This document shows, in pieces, positions 41,149 to 52,856 of a DNA stretch of 64,000 nucleotides. Positions within the stretch are counted from its first letter, which is position 1; every line of letters begins with the position of its first letter. The notes beneath the pieces were generated by a model that saw only the letters and a list, made by a program, of their open reading frames with translations, was not told the origin of the DNA and did not search any database. Position numbers and translations under genes: made by a program. Origin of the DNA: Thauera linaloolentis 47Lol = DSM 12138 (GTDB taxonomy: Bacteria > Pseudomonadota > Gammaproteobacteria > Burkholderiales > Rhodocyclaceae); the NCBI RefSeq assembly GCF_000310205.1, contig NZ_AMXE01000004.1:46691-110690 (forward strand), given 5' to 3'.

Positions 41149-41904
41149 ATGTCAGTCACGATGCGTCAGATGCTCGAAGCGGGCGTCCACTTTGGTCACC
41201 AGACCCGTTTCTGGAATCCGCGCATGGCCCCGTTCATCTTCGGCCAGCGCAACAAGATCCACATCGTCAACCTCGAAAAGACGATGGTGAAGTACAACGA
41301 AGCCATGGACTTCGTCCGCAAGCTGGCCGCCAATCGCGGCAACATCATGTTCGTCAGCACCAAGCGCCAGGCGCGCGAGATCATCTCCGAGGAAGCGCGC
41401 CGCGCCGGCATGCCCTTCGTCGATGAGCGCTGGCTCGGCGGCATGCTGACCAACTTCAAGACCGTCAAGCAGTCGATCAAGCGCCTGAAGGAAGTCGAGG
41501 CGATGATGGAAGACGGCTCGATCGAGCGCCTGTCGAAGCGCGAGGCGCTGACCGTCCGCCGCGAACTCGAAAAGCTGCAGAAGTCGATCGGCGGCATCAA
41601 GGACATGGGCGGCCTGCCCGACGCACTGTTCGTCATCGACGTCGGCTATCACAAGATCGCCATCACCGAAGCCCAGAAGCTGGGCATCCCTGTCGTGGCC
41701 GTGGTCGATACCAATCACTCGCCCGAAGGTGTGGATTATGTGATCCCGGGCAACGACGACTCCTCGCGCGCGATCCGCCTGTACGCCCGCGGCGTGGCCG
41801 ACGCCGTGCTGCAGGGCCGCAGCCAGGTGCTGCAGGAAATTGTCGATGCCGGTGGCGATGAATTCGTCGAGGTCGAGGAAGAGGGCACGCAAGAGCAGGC
41901 CTGA
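41149..41904 (+). CDS. rpsB: Small ribosomal subunit protein S2
   Basis: A 251-residue ribosomal protein. The start at 41149 gives [22 protein letters not shown] and is preceded by GGAG. Family signatures [14 protein letters not shown] and [11 protein letters not shown] are present. First gene of the long translation and envelope superoperon. Confidence 0.98.
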   Translation: MSVTMRQMLEAGVHFGHQTRFWNPRMAPFIFGQRNKIHIVNLEKTMVKYNEAMDFVRKLAANRGNIMFVSTKRQAREIISEEARRAGMPFVDERWLGGMLTNFKTVKQSIKRLKEVEAMMEDGSIERLSKREALTVRRELEKLQKSIGGIKDMGGLPDALFVIDVGYHKIAITEAQKLGIPVVAVVDTNHSPEGVDYVIPGNDDSSRAIRLYARGVADAVLQGRSQVLQEIVDAGGDEFVEVEEEGTQEQA

Positions 41905-41917
41905 CCTGCAGCTTGCC

Positions 41918-41939
41918 GGGGCCTCTAGGGGCCCCTTTT
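41918..41939 (+). terminator. Attenuator hairpin between rpsB and tsf
   Basis: GGGGCC (41918-41923) and GGCCCC (41930-41935) form a GC stem with a 6-base loop followed by TTTT. It is 13 bases after the rpsB stop and 70 before tsf. A partial terminator at this point is known in E. coli, so reduced read-through rather than a full stop is likely. Confidence 0.72.
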
Positions 41940-42009
41940 CGTAATAGTGAATACCCGCCGCACCGGGCAGGCGCCCGGTGCGCGCAACAGCGAAATTCGA
42001 GGAGTTAGC

Positions 42010-42909
42010 ATGGCCGAAATCACCGCGAGCATGGTCAAGGAATTGCGCGAGAAAACCGACGCGCCGATGATGGAATGCAAGAAGGCGCTGACCGAAGCCG
42101 CCGGCGACATGGGCAAGGCCGAAGAAATCCTGCGCGTCAAGCTCGGCAACAAGGCGTCCAAGGCCGCCACCCGCGTGGCCGCCGAAGGCGTGGTCGGCAT
42201 CAGCATTTCGGCCGATGGCAAGCTGGGCTCGATCATCGAGGTCAACTGCGAAACCGACTTCGTCGCCAAGAACGACGACTTCCTGAACCTGATCCGGAGC
42301 AGCGCCGAGCTGGTCGCCAGCCAGAACCCGGCCGACGTCGCCGCGCTGTCGGCCCTGCCGCTGGGCGAGGGCACGGTCGAGACCACGCGCGCCGCGCTGG
42401 TCGGCAAGATCGGCGAGAACATGTCGATCCGCCGCTTCGCCCGCGTCGAGGCCAAGGGCCAGCTATTCAATTACATCCACGGCGGCGCCAAGATCGGCGT
42501 GCTGCTGGATCTGGTCGGCGGCGACGAGCAGCTCGGCCGCGACATCGCCATGCACATCGCCGCATCCAAGCCGAAGGCGCTGGACGCCTCGGGCGTGTCG
42601 CAGGAACTGATCGACGCCGAGCGCCGTATCGCCATCGAAAAGGCGCGCGCCGACAACAAGCCCGAAGCGATGCTGGAAAAGATCGCCGACGGTACCGTGC
42701 AGAAGTTCCTGAAGGAAGTCACGCTGCTGGCCCAGGTCTTCGTCAAGGCCGAGGACGGCAAGCAGACCATCGAGCAGCTCCTGAAGGCCCGGGGCGCTTC
42801 GGTGGCCGGCTTCACGCTGTACATCGTGGGCGAGGGCATCGAGAAGAAAGTGACCGATTTCGCTGCCGAAGTGGCCGAGCAGGCCGCTGCTGCCGCAGCC
42901 AAGAAGTAA
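42010..42909 (+). CDS. tsf: Elongation factor Ts
   Basis: A 299-residue guanine-nucleotide exchange factor for EF-Tu. The start at 42010 has GGAG five bases upstream. The signature [16 protein letters not shown] and the core [11 protein letters not shown] are clear. The length matches the gamma/betaproteobacterial form (about 283-300). Confidence 0.98.
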   Translation: MAEITASMVKELREKTDAPMMECKKALTEAAGDMGKAEEILRVKLGNKASKAATRVAAEGVVGISISADGKLGSIIEVNCETDFVAKNDDFLNLIRSSAELVASQNPADVAALSALPLGEGTVETTRAALVGKIGENMSIRRFARVEAKGQLFNYIHGGAKIGVLLDLVGGDEQLGRDIAMHIAASKPKALDASGVSQELIDAERRIAIEKARADNKPEAMLEKIADGTVQKFLKEVTLLAQVFVKAEDGKQTIEQLLKARGASVAGFTLYIVGEGIEKKVTDFAAEVAEQAAAAAAKK

Positions 42910-42919
42910 GGAGATGGAA

Positions 42920-43633
42920 ATGTCCGCCGCCTACAAGCGCATCCTGCTGAAGCTGTCCGGCGAAGCCCTGATGGGCGACGACGCCTATGGCATCAATGAG
43001 GACGTCGTGTCCCGCATCGTTTCCGAGGTCGCCGAGATCGCGCGTCTTGGCGTTCAGGTGGGTGTGGTGATCGGCGGCGGCAACATCTTCCGTGGCATGA
43101 AGGGCGCGGCTTCCGGCATGGACCGCGCCACCGCCGATTACATGGGCATGCTTGCCACGGTGATGAACGCGATGGCGCTCGCCGATGCGATGCGCCGCAT
43201 GAATCTCGAGGCGCGGGTGCAGTCGGCCCTGCGCATCGATCAGGTCGTCGAGCCCTACATCCGCGGCCGCGCGATCCGCCATCTCGAGGAAGGGCGCGTG
43301 GTGATCTTCGCTGCCGGAACCGGCAACCCCTTCTTCACCACCGATACCGCAGCGGCGCTGCGCGGCTCCGAGATCGGTGCCCAGATCGTGCTGAAGGCGA
43401 CCAAGGTGGACGGCGTCTATACCGCCGATCCGAAGAAGGATCCGGACGCCCAGCGCTACCATCGCATCAGTTTCGACGAAGCGATCGGCCGCAATCTCGC
43501 CGTGCTGGATGCGACCGCGTTTGCGCTGTGCCGCGACCAGAAACTGCCGATCAATGTGTTCTCGATCTTCAAGCCCGGTGCCCTCAAGCGCGTCGTGATG
43601 GGCGAAGACGAAGGTACGCTGGTTCATTCCTGA
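42920..43633 (+). CDS. pyrH: UMP kinase
   Basis: A 237-residue hexameric kinase making UDP from UMP. The start at 42920 is favoured because GGAG (42910-42913) sits six bases before it and directly abuts the earlier ATG at 42914. Motifs [20 protein letters not shown] and [12 protein letters not shown] are present. It starts 10 bases after tsf. Confidence 0.97.
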   Translation: MSAAYKRILLKLSGEALMGDDAYGINEDVVSRIVSEVAEIARLGVQVGVVIGGGNIFRGMKGAASGMDRATADYMGMLATVMNAMALADAMRRMNLEARVQSALRIDQVVEPYIRGRAIRHLEEGRVVIFAAGTGNPFFTTDTAAALRGSEIGAQIVLKATKVDGVYTADPKKDPDAQRYHRISFDEAIGRNLAVLDATAFALCRDQKLPINVFSIFKPGALKRVVMGEDEGTLVHS

Positions 43634-43652
43634 TGCTCTGGAGAGTGCGCTG

Positions 43653-44210
43653 ATGATTTCCGAATTGAAGAAGAACGCCGAGCAGAAGATGCTGAAGTCG
43701 GTCGAGGCGCTCAAGACCGATCTTGCCAAGATTCGCACCGGCCGGGCCCACACCGGCCTGCTCGATCACGTCATGGTCGAGTACTACGGCTCGATGGTTC
43801 CGGTGAACCAGGTCGCCAACATCACCCTGATCGATGCGCGCACGATCGGCGTGCAGACCTGGGAAAAGCCGATGCTGCCCAAGGTCGAAAGGGCGATTCG
43901 CGACAGCGATCTCGGCCTCAATCCGTCGAACATGGGCGAACTGCTGCGGGTGCCGATGCCCGCGCTGACCGAAGAGCGCCGCCGCGACCTGACCAAGGTC
44001 GTGCGCCAGGAAGGCGAAGGAGCCAAGGTCGCGATCCGCAACCTGCGCCGTGACGCCAACCAGCAGCTCAAAGATGCGGTCAAGGACAAGGAAATCTCCG
44101 AGGACGACGAGCGCAGGGCCGAAGAGGACGTGCAGAAGCTCACCGACCGCTATGTCGCGGAGATCGACAAGCTGCTTGCAGCGAAAGAGCAGGAACTGAT
44201 GCAGATCTGA
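43653..44210 (+). CDS. frr: Ribosome recycling factor
   Basis: A 185-residue factor that splits post-termination ribosomes with EF-G. The family sequence [18 protein letters not shown] and the C-terminal helices are intact. Length equals E. coli RRF (185). It lies 19 bases after pyrH. Confidence 0.98.
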   Translation: MISELKKNAEQKMLKSVEALKTDLAKIRTGRAHTGLLDHVMVEYYGSMVPVNQVANITLIDARTIGVQTWEKPMLPKVERAIRDSDLGLNPSNMGELLRVPMPALTEERRRDLTKVVRQEGEGAKVAIRNLRRDANQQLKDAVKDKEISEDDERRAEEDVQKLTDRYVAEIDKLLAAKEQELMQI

Positions 44211-44256
44211 TCCGCCGGATCGGCTCTTCCCTTACGGGCAGGACAGGAGGCGGGTG

Positions 44257-45045
44257 ATGACGGATAGACGATTTACGAGCTCCACCCGGGATATTCCCGA
44301 GGTGTCGGTGGTCCCGCAACATATCGCGATCATCATGGATGGCAATGGACGCTGGGCGCGCAAGCGCTTCATGCCGCGCGTTGCCGGCCACTCGCGGGGC
44401 CTCGAATCCGTGCGTGCGGTGGTCAAGGCTTGCGTCGAACGCGGCATCGAATACCTGACCCTGTTTGCGTTCAGTTCGGAAAACTGGCGCCGGCCTGCGG
44501 ACGAAGTCTCCTTCCTGATGCAGCTCTTCATGAGAGCGCTGCGCAAGGAGGTGGCTCGGCTGGACCACAACGGCATTCGCCTGCGAGTCATCGGCGACAT
44601 GTCGCGCTTCGACCCGGAACTTGTCCGGATCATCCGCGAGTCTGAAGAAAAGACGGCCGGCAACGGCAAGCTCAACCTGTGTGTCGCCGCCAACTATGGC
44701 GGCCGCTGGGACATCGCCAATGCGGTGTCCAGTCTGATGCAGGCCCATCCCGAGCGCCGCGATGGCTTCAGCGAAGAAGAGCTGGCCGGCGCCCTGTCGA
44801 TGAATTTCGCGCCGGAGCCTGACCTTTTCATCCGTACGGGCGGCGAAAAGCGCATCAGCAACTTCATGCTCTGGCAGCTCGCGTATACCGAGCTGTATTT
44901 CACCGATACTCTGTGGCCGGACTTCGACGCGGCGACGCTCGATGAAGCGATTGCTTCCTACAAGGGAAGAGAGCGCCGCTTCGGCCGCACCAGCGAGCAA
45001 CTGATCGGCCGTACCGACCAGAAGGGCGCCGCGCCCCATGCTTAG
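44257..45045 (+). CDS. uppS: Isoprenyl (undecaprenyl) diphosphate synthase
   Basis: A 262-residue cis-prenyltransferase that makes the C55 carrier lipid for peptidoglycan. [13 protein letters not shown] holds the catalytic aspartate; [14 protein letters not shown] and [15 protein letters not shown] are conserved. AGGAGG is placed six bases before the ATG at 44257. Its end overlaps cdsA by 8 bases. Confidence 0.96.
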   Translation: MTDRRFTSSTRDIPEVSVVPQHIAIIMDGNGRWARKRFMPRVAGHSRGLESVRAVVKACVERGIEYLTLFAFSSENWRRPADEVSFLMQLFMRALRKEVARLDHNGIRLRVIGDMSRFDPELVRIIRESEEKTAGNGKLNLCVAANYGGRWDIANAVSSLMQAHPERRDGFSEEELAGALSMNFAPEPDLFIRTGGEKRISNFMLWQLAYTELYFTDTLWPDFDAATLDEAIASYKGRERRFGRTSEQLIGRTDQKGAAPHA

Positions 45046-45859
45046 GGCCCGGGTACTCACCGCGATCGTACTTCTCGTCGGCCTGCTCGCGGCCGTGTTC
45101 TATCTTCCGGCCGCTGGCTGGCTGGCCGTGTGCGCGCTCGTCTGCGCCGCCGCGGCCTGGGAGTGGGGGGCGCTCGCCGGGTTCGCGCGTCCCCTGCGCA
45201 TCGCCGCCACCTTTGCCTTCGGCGCGGCCTGTCTGATGCTCGGCCATGCCGCCGGCTTTGCATCGCCAGCCGCGTCGGGCGGTGCGCTGCTGGTGCCGCT
45301 CTATGCTGCCAGCGCCGCGTTCTGGCTGCTCGCCGTTCCCGCATGGCTGGCCCGTAAGTGGGCCTTGTCGAACACCGTGCTCGCCTTGCTGGTGGGTTTC
45401 CTCGTGCTCGTGCCCACCGCGCTGGCCTTGGTGCAATTGCGCGCGATCGGCCCGTGGCCAATGCTGGCAGCCATGGCGGTGGTATGGGTTGCCGATATCG
45501 CTGCGTACTTTGCCGGTCGTGCGTTCGGACGGAACAAACTGGCGCCGTCGATCAGCCCCGGCAAGACATGGGAAGGGGCCATCGGCGCGGTGCTGGCCGT
45601 GTTGTCCTTCGGTTTCGGCATCCTGCTCTGGCAGGGGGCGAGTCTGCCGGGCGGGGCGCTTGCCACCGCGGCCGCACTTGTCGCCTGGACGGGCGTCAGC
45701 ATCATCGGCGACCTCTACGAGTCCCTGCTCAAGCGCCAGGCCGGCCTGAAGGACAGCGGCAGCATTCTCCCCGGCCACGGGGGTATTCTCGATCGTATCG
45801 ACAGCCTCACCTCCACGCTGCCCATGGTGGCGCTCGGTGCGTTGTTGCTCGCGCGCTGA
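45038..45859 (+). CDS. cdsA: Phosphatidate cytidylyltransferase
   Basis: A 273-residue multi-pass membrane enzyme making CDP-diacylglycerol for phospholipids. About seven to eight hydrophobic segments are seen. The CDS signature is near the C-terminus ([13 protein letters not shown] and [20 protein letters not shown]). The start lies inside the uppS 3' end, so translation is probably coupled. Confidence 0.95.
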   Translation: MLRARVLTAIVLLVGLLAAVFYLPAAGWLAVCALVCAAAAWEWGALAGFARPLRIAATFAFGAACLMLGHAAGFASPAASGGALLVPLYAASAAFWLLAVPAWLARKWALSNTVLALLVGFLVLVPTALALVQLRAIGPWPMLAAMAVVWVADIAAYFAGRAFGRNKLAPSISPGKTWEGAIGAVLAVLSFGFGILLWQGASLPGGALATAAALVAWTGVSIIGDLYESLLKRQAGLKDSGSILPGHGGILDRIDSLTSTLPMVALGALLLAR

Positions 45860-45906
45860 GCGGCTGCACTCCGTTTCCTTTCCTCGATCACGCTCCACTG
45901 AAGACA

Positions 45907-47109
45907 ATGTCCCAACACGCCATCCAGCGCATCACCGTCCTGGGGGCGACCGGTTCGATTGGCCAGAGCACGCTCGACGTGGTTGCCCGCCATCCCGATC
46001 GCTTTTCCGTCTTCGCCCTCAGCGCACAACGCCAGGATGACAAGCTGCTCGAACAGGTGCTGCGCTTTGCTCCGCGCTTTGCCGTGATGGTCGATGCCGA
46101 CGCCGCGGCCCGGTTGCGTGCCGCGCTGCATGCGGCGGGCAGCCGGACCGAGGTCCTGTGCGGCAGTGCGGCGCTCGAGGAGATTGCCGCCGCCGGCGAT
46201 GTCGACATGGTCATGGCGGCCATCGTCGGCGCCGCGGGGCTTGGCCCCGCGCTCGCCGCTGCGCGTGCGGGCAAGAAGGTCCTGCTGGCGAACAAGGAGG
46301 CGCTGGTGCTGTCCGGGCGCCTGTTCATGGACGCGGTGGCGGAAAGCGGCGCGGTCCTGCTGCCGATCGACAGCGAGCACAACGCCGTCTTTCAGGCGCT
46401 GCCCGCCGCATATGCGCGCAACCCGGCGCCGTCGGGCGTGCGCAGAATCCTGTTGACCGCCTCGGGCGGCCCTTTCCGCGCAAGCCCGCTGGAGACGCTG
46501 GCATCGGTCACGCCCGAGCAGGCCTGCGCCCACCCCAACTGGGTCATGGGGCGCAAGATCTCGGTCGATTCCGCGACGATGATGAACAAGGGCCTGGAAG
46601 TGATCGAGGCCCACTGGTTGTTCGGTGCGCCGGCCGAGATCATCGAGGTGGTCGTGCATCGCCAGAGCGTGATCCATTCGATGGTCGAGTACATCGATGG
46701 CTCGGTCATCGCGCAGCTCGGCAATCCAGACATGCGCACCCCGATCGCACATGCGATGGCCTGGCCGGAGCGCATCGACGCCGGGGTGCGTTCACTCGAC
46801 TTGTTCGATGTCGCCCATCTCGATTTCGAACGCCCGGACCTGGATCGATTCCCCTGCCTGGCGCTTGCCTTCGCGGCACTGCGCGCTGGCGGTGCCGCGC
46901 CCGCCACGCTCAACGCAGCCAACGAAGAGGCCGTCGAGGCCTTCCTCGAACGGCGCATCGGTTTTCTCGACATCGCGCGCGTGATCGAACCCTGCCTGGA
47001 ACGCTGTGCCGGCTTCGAGGTCGATTCGCTGGACGCGGTGCTTGCCGCCGACGCACAGGCGCGCGGTCTGGCACGCGCGGAAATTCGCAAACTATCGGCG
47101 GCTCGATGA
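45907..47109 (+). CDS. dxr: 1-deoxy-D-xylulose 5-phosphate reductoisomerase
   Basis: A 400-residue enzyme of the MEP isoprenoid pathway, making 2-C-methyl-erythritol 4-phosphate. NADPH motif [14 protein letters not shown] opens the protein; [13 protein letters not shown] and [21 protein letters not shown] carry the metal and substrate residues. Product feeds uppS (carrier lipid) and hpnCDE (squalene) encoded in this window. The stop overlaps the rseP start (ATGA). Confidence 0.97.
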   Translation: MSQHAIQRITVLGATGSIGQSTLDVVARHPDRFSVFALSAQRQDDKLLEQVLRFAPRFAVMVDADAAARLRAALHAAGSRTEVLCGSAALEEIAAAGDVDMVMAAIVGAAGLGPALAAARAGKKVLLANKEALVLSGRLFMDAVAESGAVLLPIDSEHNAVFQALPAAYARNPAPSGVRRILLTASGGPFRASPLETLASVTPEQACAHPNWVMGRKISVDSATMMNKGLEVIEAHWLFGAPAEIIEVVVHRQSVIHSMVEYIDGSVIAQLGNPDMRTPIAHAMAWPERIDAGVRSLDLFDVAHLDFERPDLDRFPCLALAFAALRAGGAAPATLNAANEEAVEAFLERRIGFLDIARVIEPCLERCAGFEVDSLDAVLAADAQARGLARAEIRKLSAAR

Positions 47110-48470
47110 ACCTGCTCAACTATCTCGTACCCTTCGTCCTCGCGCTGGGGCTGCTGATCCTGGTGCACGAACTGGGGCACTACCTCGTCGCACGCTGGTG
47201 TGGCGTCAAGGTGCTGCGCTTTTCCATCGGTTTCGGCAAGCCGCTCGTGTCGCGCAGGGCAGGGCGGGACGGCACCGAATGGGCGCTGGCCGCCTTTCCG
47301 CTGGGGGGCTACGTCAAGATGCTTGACGAGCGCGAAAGCCCGGTTCCGGCGGAAGAGCTGCACCGGGCCTTCAACCGCCAGAGCGTCTATCGCCGCTTCG
47401 CCATCGTCGCCGCGGGGCCGATCGCCAATCTGCTGCTCGCCGTCGCGCTCTACTGGGGCTTGTTCGTGGCCGGAAGCGACGAACTCCGCCCGCGCGTGGC
47501 TTTGTCCGCCACGCCGGACATCGCCCAGGCCGCGGGCGTGCGCGATGGCGATCTCGTGCTCGCGGTGGATGGCGAGCCGGTTCGCTCGTGGCAGGAGTTG
47601 CGCTGGGTGCTGCTGCGCCATGCGCTCGACAAGCGTGAAGTCGTGCTCCATGTGCGGACGCTGGAAGAGGCCGAAGGCTTTCGCAAGCTGAACCTCGCGG
47701 GCGTGCCGATCGACGACGGGGAGCGGGATCTGATCGTTCGCATCGGCCTGGAGCCCTGGCGCCCCGTGATTCCCGCCATCATCGGCAGGGTGGCGGACGA
47801 AAGCGCCGCGGCGCGTGCCGGCATGCTCAGCGGCGACGAGGTCGTCGCGATCGAAGGCGCGCCGATCGGGTCGTGGGGCGAACTGGTCGCCCGCGTGCGG
47901 GATGCGGCGGGGCGCAGTCTGCGTTTCGACGTGGTGCGCGGCGGGGAGCGCCTCGCGCTCGATATCGTTCCCGAGGAGGTCGCCGAGGGCGGGGCGCGCA
48001 TCGGGCGCATCGGCGTCGGCGTGGCCGAACCCATGCAGGGCGGGCTGTCGATGTTCGCCGAGGTGCGCTACGGCGTGGGCGAGGGCCTGGCCAAGGCGGT
48101 GCGCCAGACCTGGGAAACGAGCGTCCTGAGCCTGCAGATGATCGGCCGCATGTTTACCGGCGAGGTGTCGTGGAAGAACCTTTCCGGCCCGGTCACGATC
48201 GCCGATTACGCGGGCCAGACCGCGCAGCTCGGACTCGACCATTACCTCAAGTTCGTGGCGCTCATCAGCATCAGTCTGGGGGTATTGAACCTGCTTCCGA
48301 TCCCGGTGCTTGATGGGGGGCACTTGTTGTACTATACGGTCGAAATCATCAAAGGCGGTCCGATTCCGGAGCGCGTCATGGAGATCGGTCAGCAGATCGG
48401 TCTCGTTCTTCTGGCGATGCTCATGGCCTTCGCCTTCTACAACGACATCAACCGTCTAATTTCCGGCTGA
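47106..48470 (+). CDS. rseP: Site-2 membrane protease RseP
   Basis: A 454-residue intramembrane zinc protease. HELGH (residues 21-25) lies in the first membrane span and the second metal-binding motif is [16 protein letters not shown] near the C-terminus. Two PDZ domains lie between. In E. coli it cuts the anti-sigma factor RseA and clears signal peptides. Its place before bamA is standard. Coupled to dxr by an ATGA overlap. Confidence 0.96.
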   Translation: MNLLNYLVPFVLALGLLILVHELGHYLVARWCGVKVLRFSIGFGKPLVSRRAGRDGTEWALAAFPLGGYVKMLDERESPVPAEELHRAFNRQSVYRRFAIVAAGPIANLLLAVALYWGLFVAGSDELRPRVALSATPDIAQAAGVRDGDLVLAVDGEPVRSWQELRWVLLRHALDKREVVLHVRTLEEAEGFRKLNLAGVPIDDGERDLIVRIGLEPWRPVIPAIIGRVADESAAARAGMLSGDEVVAIEGAPIGSWGELVARVRDAAGRSLRFDVVRGGERLALDIVPEEVAEGGARIGRIGVGVAEPMQGGLSMFAEVRYGVGEGLAKAVRQTWETSVLSLQMIGRMFTGEVSWKNLSGPVTIADYAGQTAQLGLDHYLKFVALISISLGVLNLLPIPVLDGGHLLYYTVEIIKGGPIPERVMEIGQQIGLVLLAMLMAFAFYNDINRLISG

Positions 48471-48478
48471 ACACCTGC

Positions 48479-50830
48479 ATGAATCGCAAGCTCTTGCCCG
48501 GGCTCATCATGGCCCTATTTGCCGCTGCGCCGGCGTTCGCATTCGAACCATTCGTGGTCAAGGACATCCGGGTCGAGGGCATCCAGCGTACCGAGGCGGG
48601 TACGGTGTTCAACTACTTGCCGGTGCGGGTAGGCGAACGCTTCGACGAGGCTCAGGCCGCCGAGGCCATCCGCGCGCTGTTCGCGACGGGTTTCTTCAGC
48701 GACGTCAGGATCGAAACCGAGGGCGACGTGATCGTCGTGGCGGTCGATGAGCGCCCGGCGATCGCGCAGATCGATTTCGTCGGCGTCAAGGAGTTCGACA
48801 AGGACGCGCTGAAGAAGGGCCTGCGGGAAGTGGGGCTCGCCGAGTCGCGCATCTTCGACCGTTCGCTGCTCGAACGCGCCGAACAGGAGCTCAAGCGGCA
48901 GTACCTGTCGCGCGGCAAGTATTCCGCGCAGGTCACCACCACCGTGACGCCGCTCGAGCGCAACCGCGTCGGCATCAACTTCAACGTCGATGAGGGCGAC
49001 GTCGCCAAGATCCGCCAGATCAGCATCATCGGCGCCAAGGCTTTCGAAGAGGACGACCTGCTCGAGCAGATGCAACTGACCACGCCGGGCTGGCTGACTT
49101 GGTACACCAAGAACGACCAGTATTCCCGTCAGAAGCTGTCGGCCGACCTCGAAACCCTGCGCTCCTTCTACCTGAACCAGGGCTATCTCGATTTCAATAT
49201 CGATTCCACCCAGGTTTCGATCACGCCGGACAAGAAAGACATCTACATCACGGTGAACATCACCGAGGGCGAACAGTACAAGGTCACCGGCGTGCGCTAC
49301 ACCGGCGACCTGATCATTCCCGAGTCCGAATATCTGGCGCTGACCACGCTGCGCCCGGGCGATACCTTCTCCCGCGAGAGGCTCACCGAAACCACCAAGG
49401 CCGTCACCGACCGCCTGGGCAACGAGGGTTATGCCTTCGCCAACGTGAATGCCGCGCCCGAGGTGGACAAGGACAAGCGCGAAGTCGCATTCACGGTCTT
49501 CGTCGATCCGGGCCGCCGCGTCTACGTCCGCCGCATCAACGTGGGCGGCAATACCAAGACGCGAGACGAGGTCGTGCGCCGCGAGATGCGCCAGATGGAA
49601 GGCGGCTGGTACGACGCCGACGCCATCAACCGCTCGAAGACGCGCATCGACCGCCTCGGCTATTTCGACGAGGTCAATGTCGAGACGCCGCCCGTGCCGG
49701 GCACGACCGATCAGGTCGACGTGAATTTCTCCGTCAAGGAGCGCCCGACCGGCAACCTGATGCTCGGCGCGGGCTTCTCGAGCTCCGAGAGCATCGTGCT
49801 GTCCGCATCGATCTCGCAGCAGAACCTGTTCGGCAGCGGCAACGCGCTCAGCCTGGGCCTCAACACCAGCAAGTCGAGCCGCACGCTGTCGCTGTCCTTC
49901 ACCAATCCCTATTACACCGTCGATGGCGTCAGCCTCGGCTGGGATCTGTACCACCGTACCTACGATCCGACCGACTATGACACCTTGTCGCCGTACAAGA
50001 CGGTATCGACCGGCGCAGGCCTGCGCCTGGGGTGGCCGATCGCCGAGGACGACCAGATCAACTTCGGCCTGACGGCGGACCACACCAAGATCACCACTTA
50101 CGTGGATAGTCCGCGCCTGTACAAGGACTTCTGCAAGGATTTCGGCTGCAGCGGCTCCGAGGCGGTCGATGGCGTCGGCGAAGTCAGCGTCAGCAGCCTG
50201 CTGCTCTCGGTCGGCTGGTCGCGTGACAATCGCGACAGCCTCATCTATCCGCGCAAGGGCGTTTACCAGCGCGTGTATGGCGAAGTCACCGTGCCGGTGG
50301 GAGACCTGCGCTACGCCAAGCTGGGCTACCAATACCAGCACTGGTTCCCGATCGGGCGCGACTATGCGCTGATGCTCAATGCCGACCTCGGCTACGCCAA
50401 AGGTTTCGGCGGCAAGGAAGTGCCTTTCTACAAGAACTACTATGTCGGCGGCATCGGCTCGGTGCGCGGCTTCGATCAGGGGACGCTGGGGCCGAAGTTC
50501 ACGGATACCGACGGCGATATCACCTCGACCGGCGGTACCCGCAAGCTGGTGACCAACGCCGAGTTCTTCTTCCCGATGCCGGGCTCGGGCACCGACCGCT
50601 CGTTCCGCATCTCGGCCTTCTTCGATGCGGGTTATGTGTGGGGCGAAGACCCCGACCAGCCCGGTAAGGAGCAGAAGATGCGCTTCGACGACCTGCGCTA
50701 CAGTACGGGCCTTTCGTTCGCCTGGAGTTCGCCGATCGGGCCGCTGAAGTTCAGCTTCGGCCACCCGCTCAAGAAAGAAAAGGACGACGAGATCCAGCGT
50801 TTCCAGTTCCAGCTCGGCAGCGTGTTCTGA
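48479..50830 (+). CDS. bamA: Outer-membrane protein assembly factor BamA
   Basis: A 783-residue Omp85 protein that inserts beta-barrels in the outer membrane. A signal peptide (cut after AFA, about residue 21) is followed by five POTRA domains (to about residue 425) and a 16-strand barrel. VRGF in GSVRGFDQGTLGP is the conserved loop 6 motif, and the protein ends in QLGSVF. One disulfide is possible in KDFCKDFGCSGSE. The receptor and Slam barrels in this window would be its clients. Confidence 0.97.
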   Translation: MNRKLLPGLIMALFAAAPAFAFEPFVVKDIRVEGIQRTEAGTVFNYLPVRVGERFDEAQAAEAIRALFATGFFSDVRIETEGDVIVVAVDERPAIAQIDFVGVKEFDKDALKKGLREVGLAESRIFDRSLLERAEQELKRQYLSRGKYSAQVTTTVTPLERNRVGINFNVDEGDVAKIRQISIIGAKAFEEDDLLEQMQLTTPGWLTWYTKNDQYSRQKLSADLETLRSFYLNQGYLDFNIDSTQVSITPDKKDIYITVNITEGEQYKVTGVRYTGDLIIPESEYLALTTLRPGDTFSRERLTETTKAVTDRLGNEGYAFANVNAAPEVDKDKREVAFTVFVDPGRRVYVRRINVGGNTKTRDEVVRREMRQMEGGWYDADAINRSKTRIDRLGYFDEVNVETPPVPGTTDQVDVNFSVKERPTGNLMLGAGFSSSESIVLSASISQQNLFGSGNALSLGLNTSKSSRTLSLSFTNPYYTVDGVSLGWDLYHRTYDPTDYDTLSPYKTVSTGAGLRLGWPIAEDDQINFGLTADHTKITTYVDSPRLYKDFCKDFGCSGSEAVDGVGEVSVSSLLLSVGWSRDNRDSLIYPRKGVYQRVYGEVTVPVGDLRYAKLGYQYQHWFPIGRDYALMLNADLGYAKGFGGKEVPFYKNYYVGGIGSVRGFDQGTLGPKFTDTDGDITSTGGTRKLVTNAEFFFPMPGSGTDRSFRISAFFDAGYVWGEDPDQPGKEQKMRFDDLRYSTGLSFAWSSPIGPLKFSFGHPLKKEKDDEIQRFQFQLGSVF

Positions 50831-50865
50831 ACGCTGCGCCAAACAAGTTTCATTCGGAGGCATAA

Positions 50866-51366
50866 GTGAAAGTTAGTACCCTCTCCCTGGTGGCCGCTGC
50901 GCTGATCGGCATGTCCCAGGCCGCTGTCGCCGATACCAAGATCGGCTTCGTCAACTCCGACCGCGTCATGCGCGAGGCCGCGCCGGCGGTGCGTGCCCAG
51001 CAGCGCCTGGAGAAGGAATTCGAGAAGCGCGACCAGGAGCTGCAACGCATGGCACGTGACCTGAAGACCATGCAGGAAGAACTCGAGCGCGACAGCACGA
51101 CGCTGGCCGAGAGCGATCGCCGCAACAAGGAGCGTGCGATGAACGATCTCAACCGCGATTTCCAGCGCAAGCAGCGCGAGTTCCGTGAAGACCTGAACCA
51201 GCGCCGCAACGAGGAGCTTGCTTCCGTGCTCGACAAGGCGAACCGTTCGGTCAAGGACATCGCCGAGAAAGAGAACTACGACATCATCTTCCAGGAAGCG
51301 GTGTACGCGAATCCACGCATCGACATCACCGACAAGGTCATCAAGGCCCTGTCCGACGCCAAGTAA
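50866..51366 (+). CDS. skp: Periplasmic chaperone Skp (OmpH)
   Basis: A 166-residue trimeric chaperone that holds unfolded outer-membrane proteins. A signal peptide is cut after AVA (about residue 22). A long charged coiled coil follows (about residues 45-130). The GTG start at 50866 has GGAGG five bases upstream. The bamA-skp-lpxD order is the usual one. Confidence 0.94.
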   Translation: MKVSTLSLVAAALIGMSQAAVADTKIGFVNSDRVMREAAPAVRAQQRLEKEFEKRDQELQRMARDLKTMQEELERDSTTLAESDRRNKERAMNDLNRDFQRKQREFREDLNQRRNEELASVLDKANRSVKDIAEKENYDIIFQEAVYANPRIDITDKVIKALSDAK

Positions 51367-51378
51367 GCCAGCCGCCGC

Positions 51379-52383
51379 ATGTTCCGTCTCGACGAACTGG
51401 TCGCGCGGCTGGGAGGCGAAGTGTCGGGCGATCCTGCCGTGCTCGTCCGCCGGGTCGCGACGCTGGACCAGGCGGAGGAGGGGGACCTCGCCTTCCTCGC
51501 CAATCGGAAGTACCTGTCGCGGCTGCAGGGCAGCGGAGCGTCGGCGATCATCGTCGCGCCTGATGCCCGGGCACTGCTGAACGGGCGCAGTGGCATCGTC
51601 ACGCACGATCCTTACCTGTATTTCGCCCGCGTCGTCCAGCTCTTCAACCCGCCGCCGCCACCGCGCGCGGGCATCCACCTGCTTGCCGCGGTCGCTTCGC
51701 CGCTGCCCCCCTCGGTCGAGGTCGGTGCGGGCGCATCCATCGAAGAGGATGTGGAGATCGGCGAGGACGTCGTCGTCGGGCCGGGCTGCCACATCGGGCG
51801 CGGCGCCCGCATCGGGCGCGGCACCCGGCTCGCGGCCAGGGTCACGATCCAGCACGGCTGCGTCCTCGGTGAAGACTGCATCATCCATTCCGGCGTGGTC
51901 GTCGGCAGCGACGGCTTCGGCTTTGCGCGCGAGAAGGACGGGCGCTGGGTGAAGATTCCGCAGGTCGGCCGGGTCGTGATCGGCAACGAAGTTGAGATCG
52001 GCGCCAATACCACGATCGACCGCGGCGCGCTCGACGACACCTCGATCGGCGACGGCTGCAAGCTCGACAACCAGATCCAGATCGCACACAACGTGCGCAT
52101 CGGCGAAAATACCGCGATCGCGGGCTGCGTCGGCATCGCCGGCAGCACCGTGATCGGCGCGCGCTGCATGATCGGCGGTCAGGCGGGCATCATCGGCCAT
52201 TTGTCGATATGCGACGATGTCGTCGTTTCCGCCGGCACACTCGTCAGCAAATCGATCACGCGGCCCGGCGTCTATACCGCGAGCCTGCCGCTGCAGCCTC
52301 ACGCCGAGTGGGTGCGCAACTTTGCCCATCTGCGGCATCTCGATGCGCTTGTCGGGCGCGTCCGCGCCCTCGAAAACCAATAA
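51379..52383 (+). CDS. lpxD: UDP-3-O-(3-hydroxyacyl)glucosamine N-acyltransferase
   Basis: A 334-residue lipid A enzyme adding the N-linked acyl chain. An N-terminal uridine-binding domain (residues 1-100) precedes a left-handed beta-helix (about 105-285) and a C-terminal helix. The catalytic histidine lies in the segment QIAHNVRIG. It starts 12 bases after skp. Confidence 0.96.
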   Translation: MFRLDELVARLGGEVSGDPAVLVRRVATLDQAEEGDLAFLANRKYLSRLQGSGASAIIVAPDARALLNGRSGIVTHDPYLYFARVVQLFNPPPPPRAGIHLLAAVASPLPPSVEVGAGASIEEDVEIGEDVVVGPGCHIGRGARIGRGTRLAARVTIQHGCVLGEDCIIHSGVVVGSDGFGFAREKDGRWVKIPQVGRVVIGNEVEIGANTTIDRGALDDTSIGDGCKLDNQIQIAHNVRIGENTAIAGCVGIAGSTVIGARCMIGGQAGIIGHLSICDDVVVSAGTLVSKSITRPGVYTASLPLQPHAEWVRNFAHLRHLDALVGRVRALENQ

Positions 52384-52418
52384 GGCGGCGTCGACGGCCG
52401 TCAACCGGGCTAATCCAC

Positions 52419-52856
52419 ATGATGAACATCAACGAGATCATCGAGTATCTGCCGCACCGCTATCCTTTCCTGCTCATCGACCGCGTACTGGAGCTGGAAG
52501 AAGGCAAGCGCGTCATCGCGCTCAAGAATGTGACGGTGAATGAACCCTTCTTCCCCGGCCACTTCCCCCATCACCCGGTGATGCCCGGCGTGCTGATCGT
52601 CGAGGCCATGGCGCAGGCCGCGGCCGTGCTGTCGTTCAAGAGCATGGGCGTGAAACCCGACGAAAACTCGGTCGTGTATTTCGCCGGCATCGACAACGTG
52701 CGCTTCAAGCGTCCGGTGGTGCCGGGCGACCAGTTGATCTTCGAGGTCGAGATCACGCAGAGCAAGCGGAACATCTACAAGTACAAGGGGGTCGCGCGCG
52801 TCGATGGCGAGATTGCGACCGAAGCCGACCTGATGTGTGCCCTGAAGACCCTATGA
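52419..52856 (+). CDS. fabZ: 3-hydroxyacyl-ACP dehydratase FabZ
   Basis: A 145-residue hot-dog-fold dehydratase of fatty acid synthesis. The catalytic histidine is in [14 protein letters not shown] and the glutamate in LIVEAMAQ. The ATG at 52422 is an equally good start. It competes with LpxA/LpxD for hydroxyacyl-ACP, which fits its place among the lpx genes. The stop overlaps the lpxA start (ATGA). Confidence 0.97.
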   Translation: MMNINEIIEYLPHRYPFLLIDRVLELEEGKRVIALKNVTVNEPFFPGHFPHHPVMPGVLIVEAMAQAAAVLSFKSMGVKPDENSVVYFAGIDNVRFKRPVVPGDQLIFEVEITQSKRNIYKYKGVARVDGEIATEADLMCALKTL

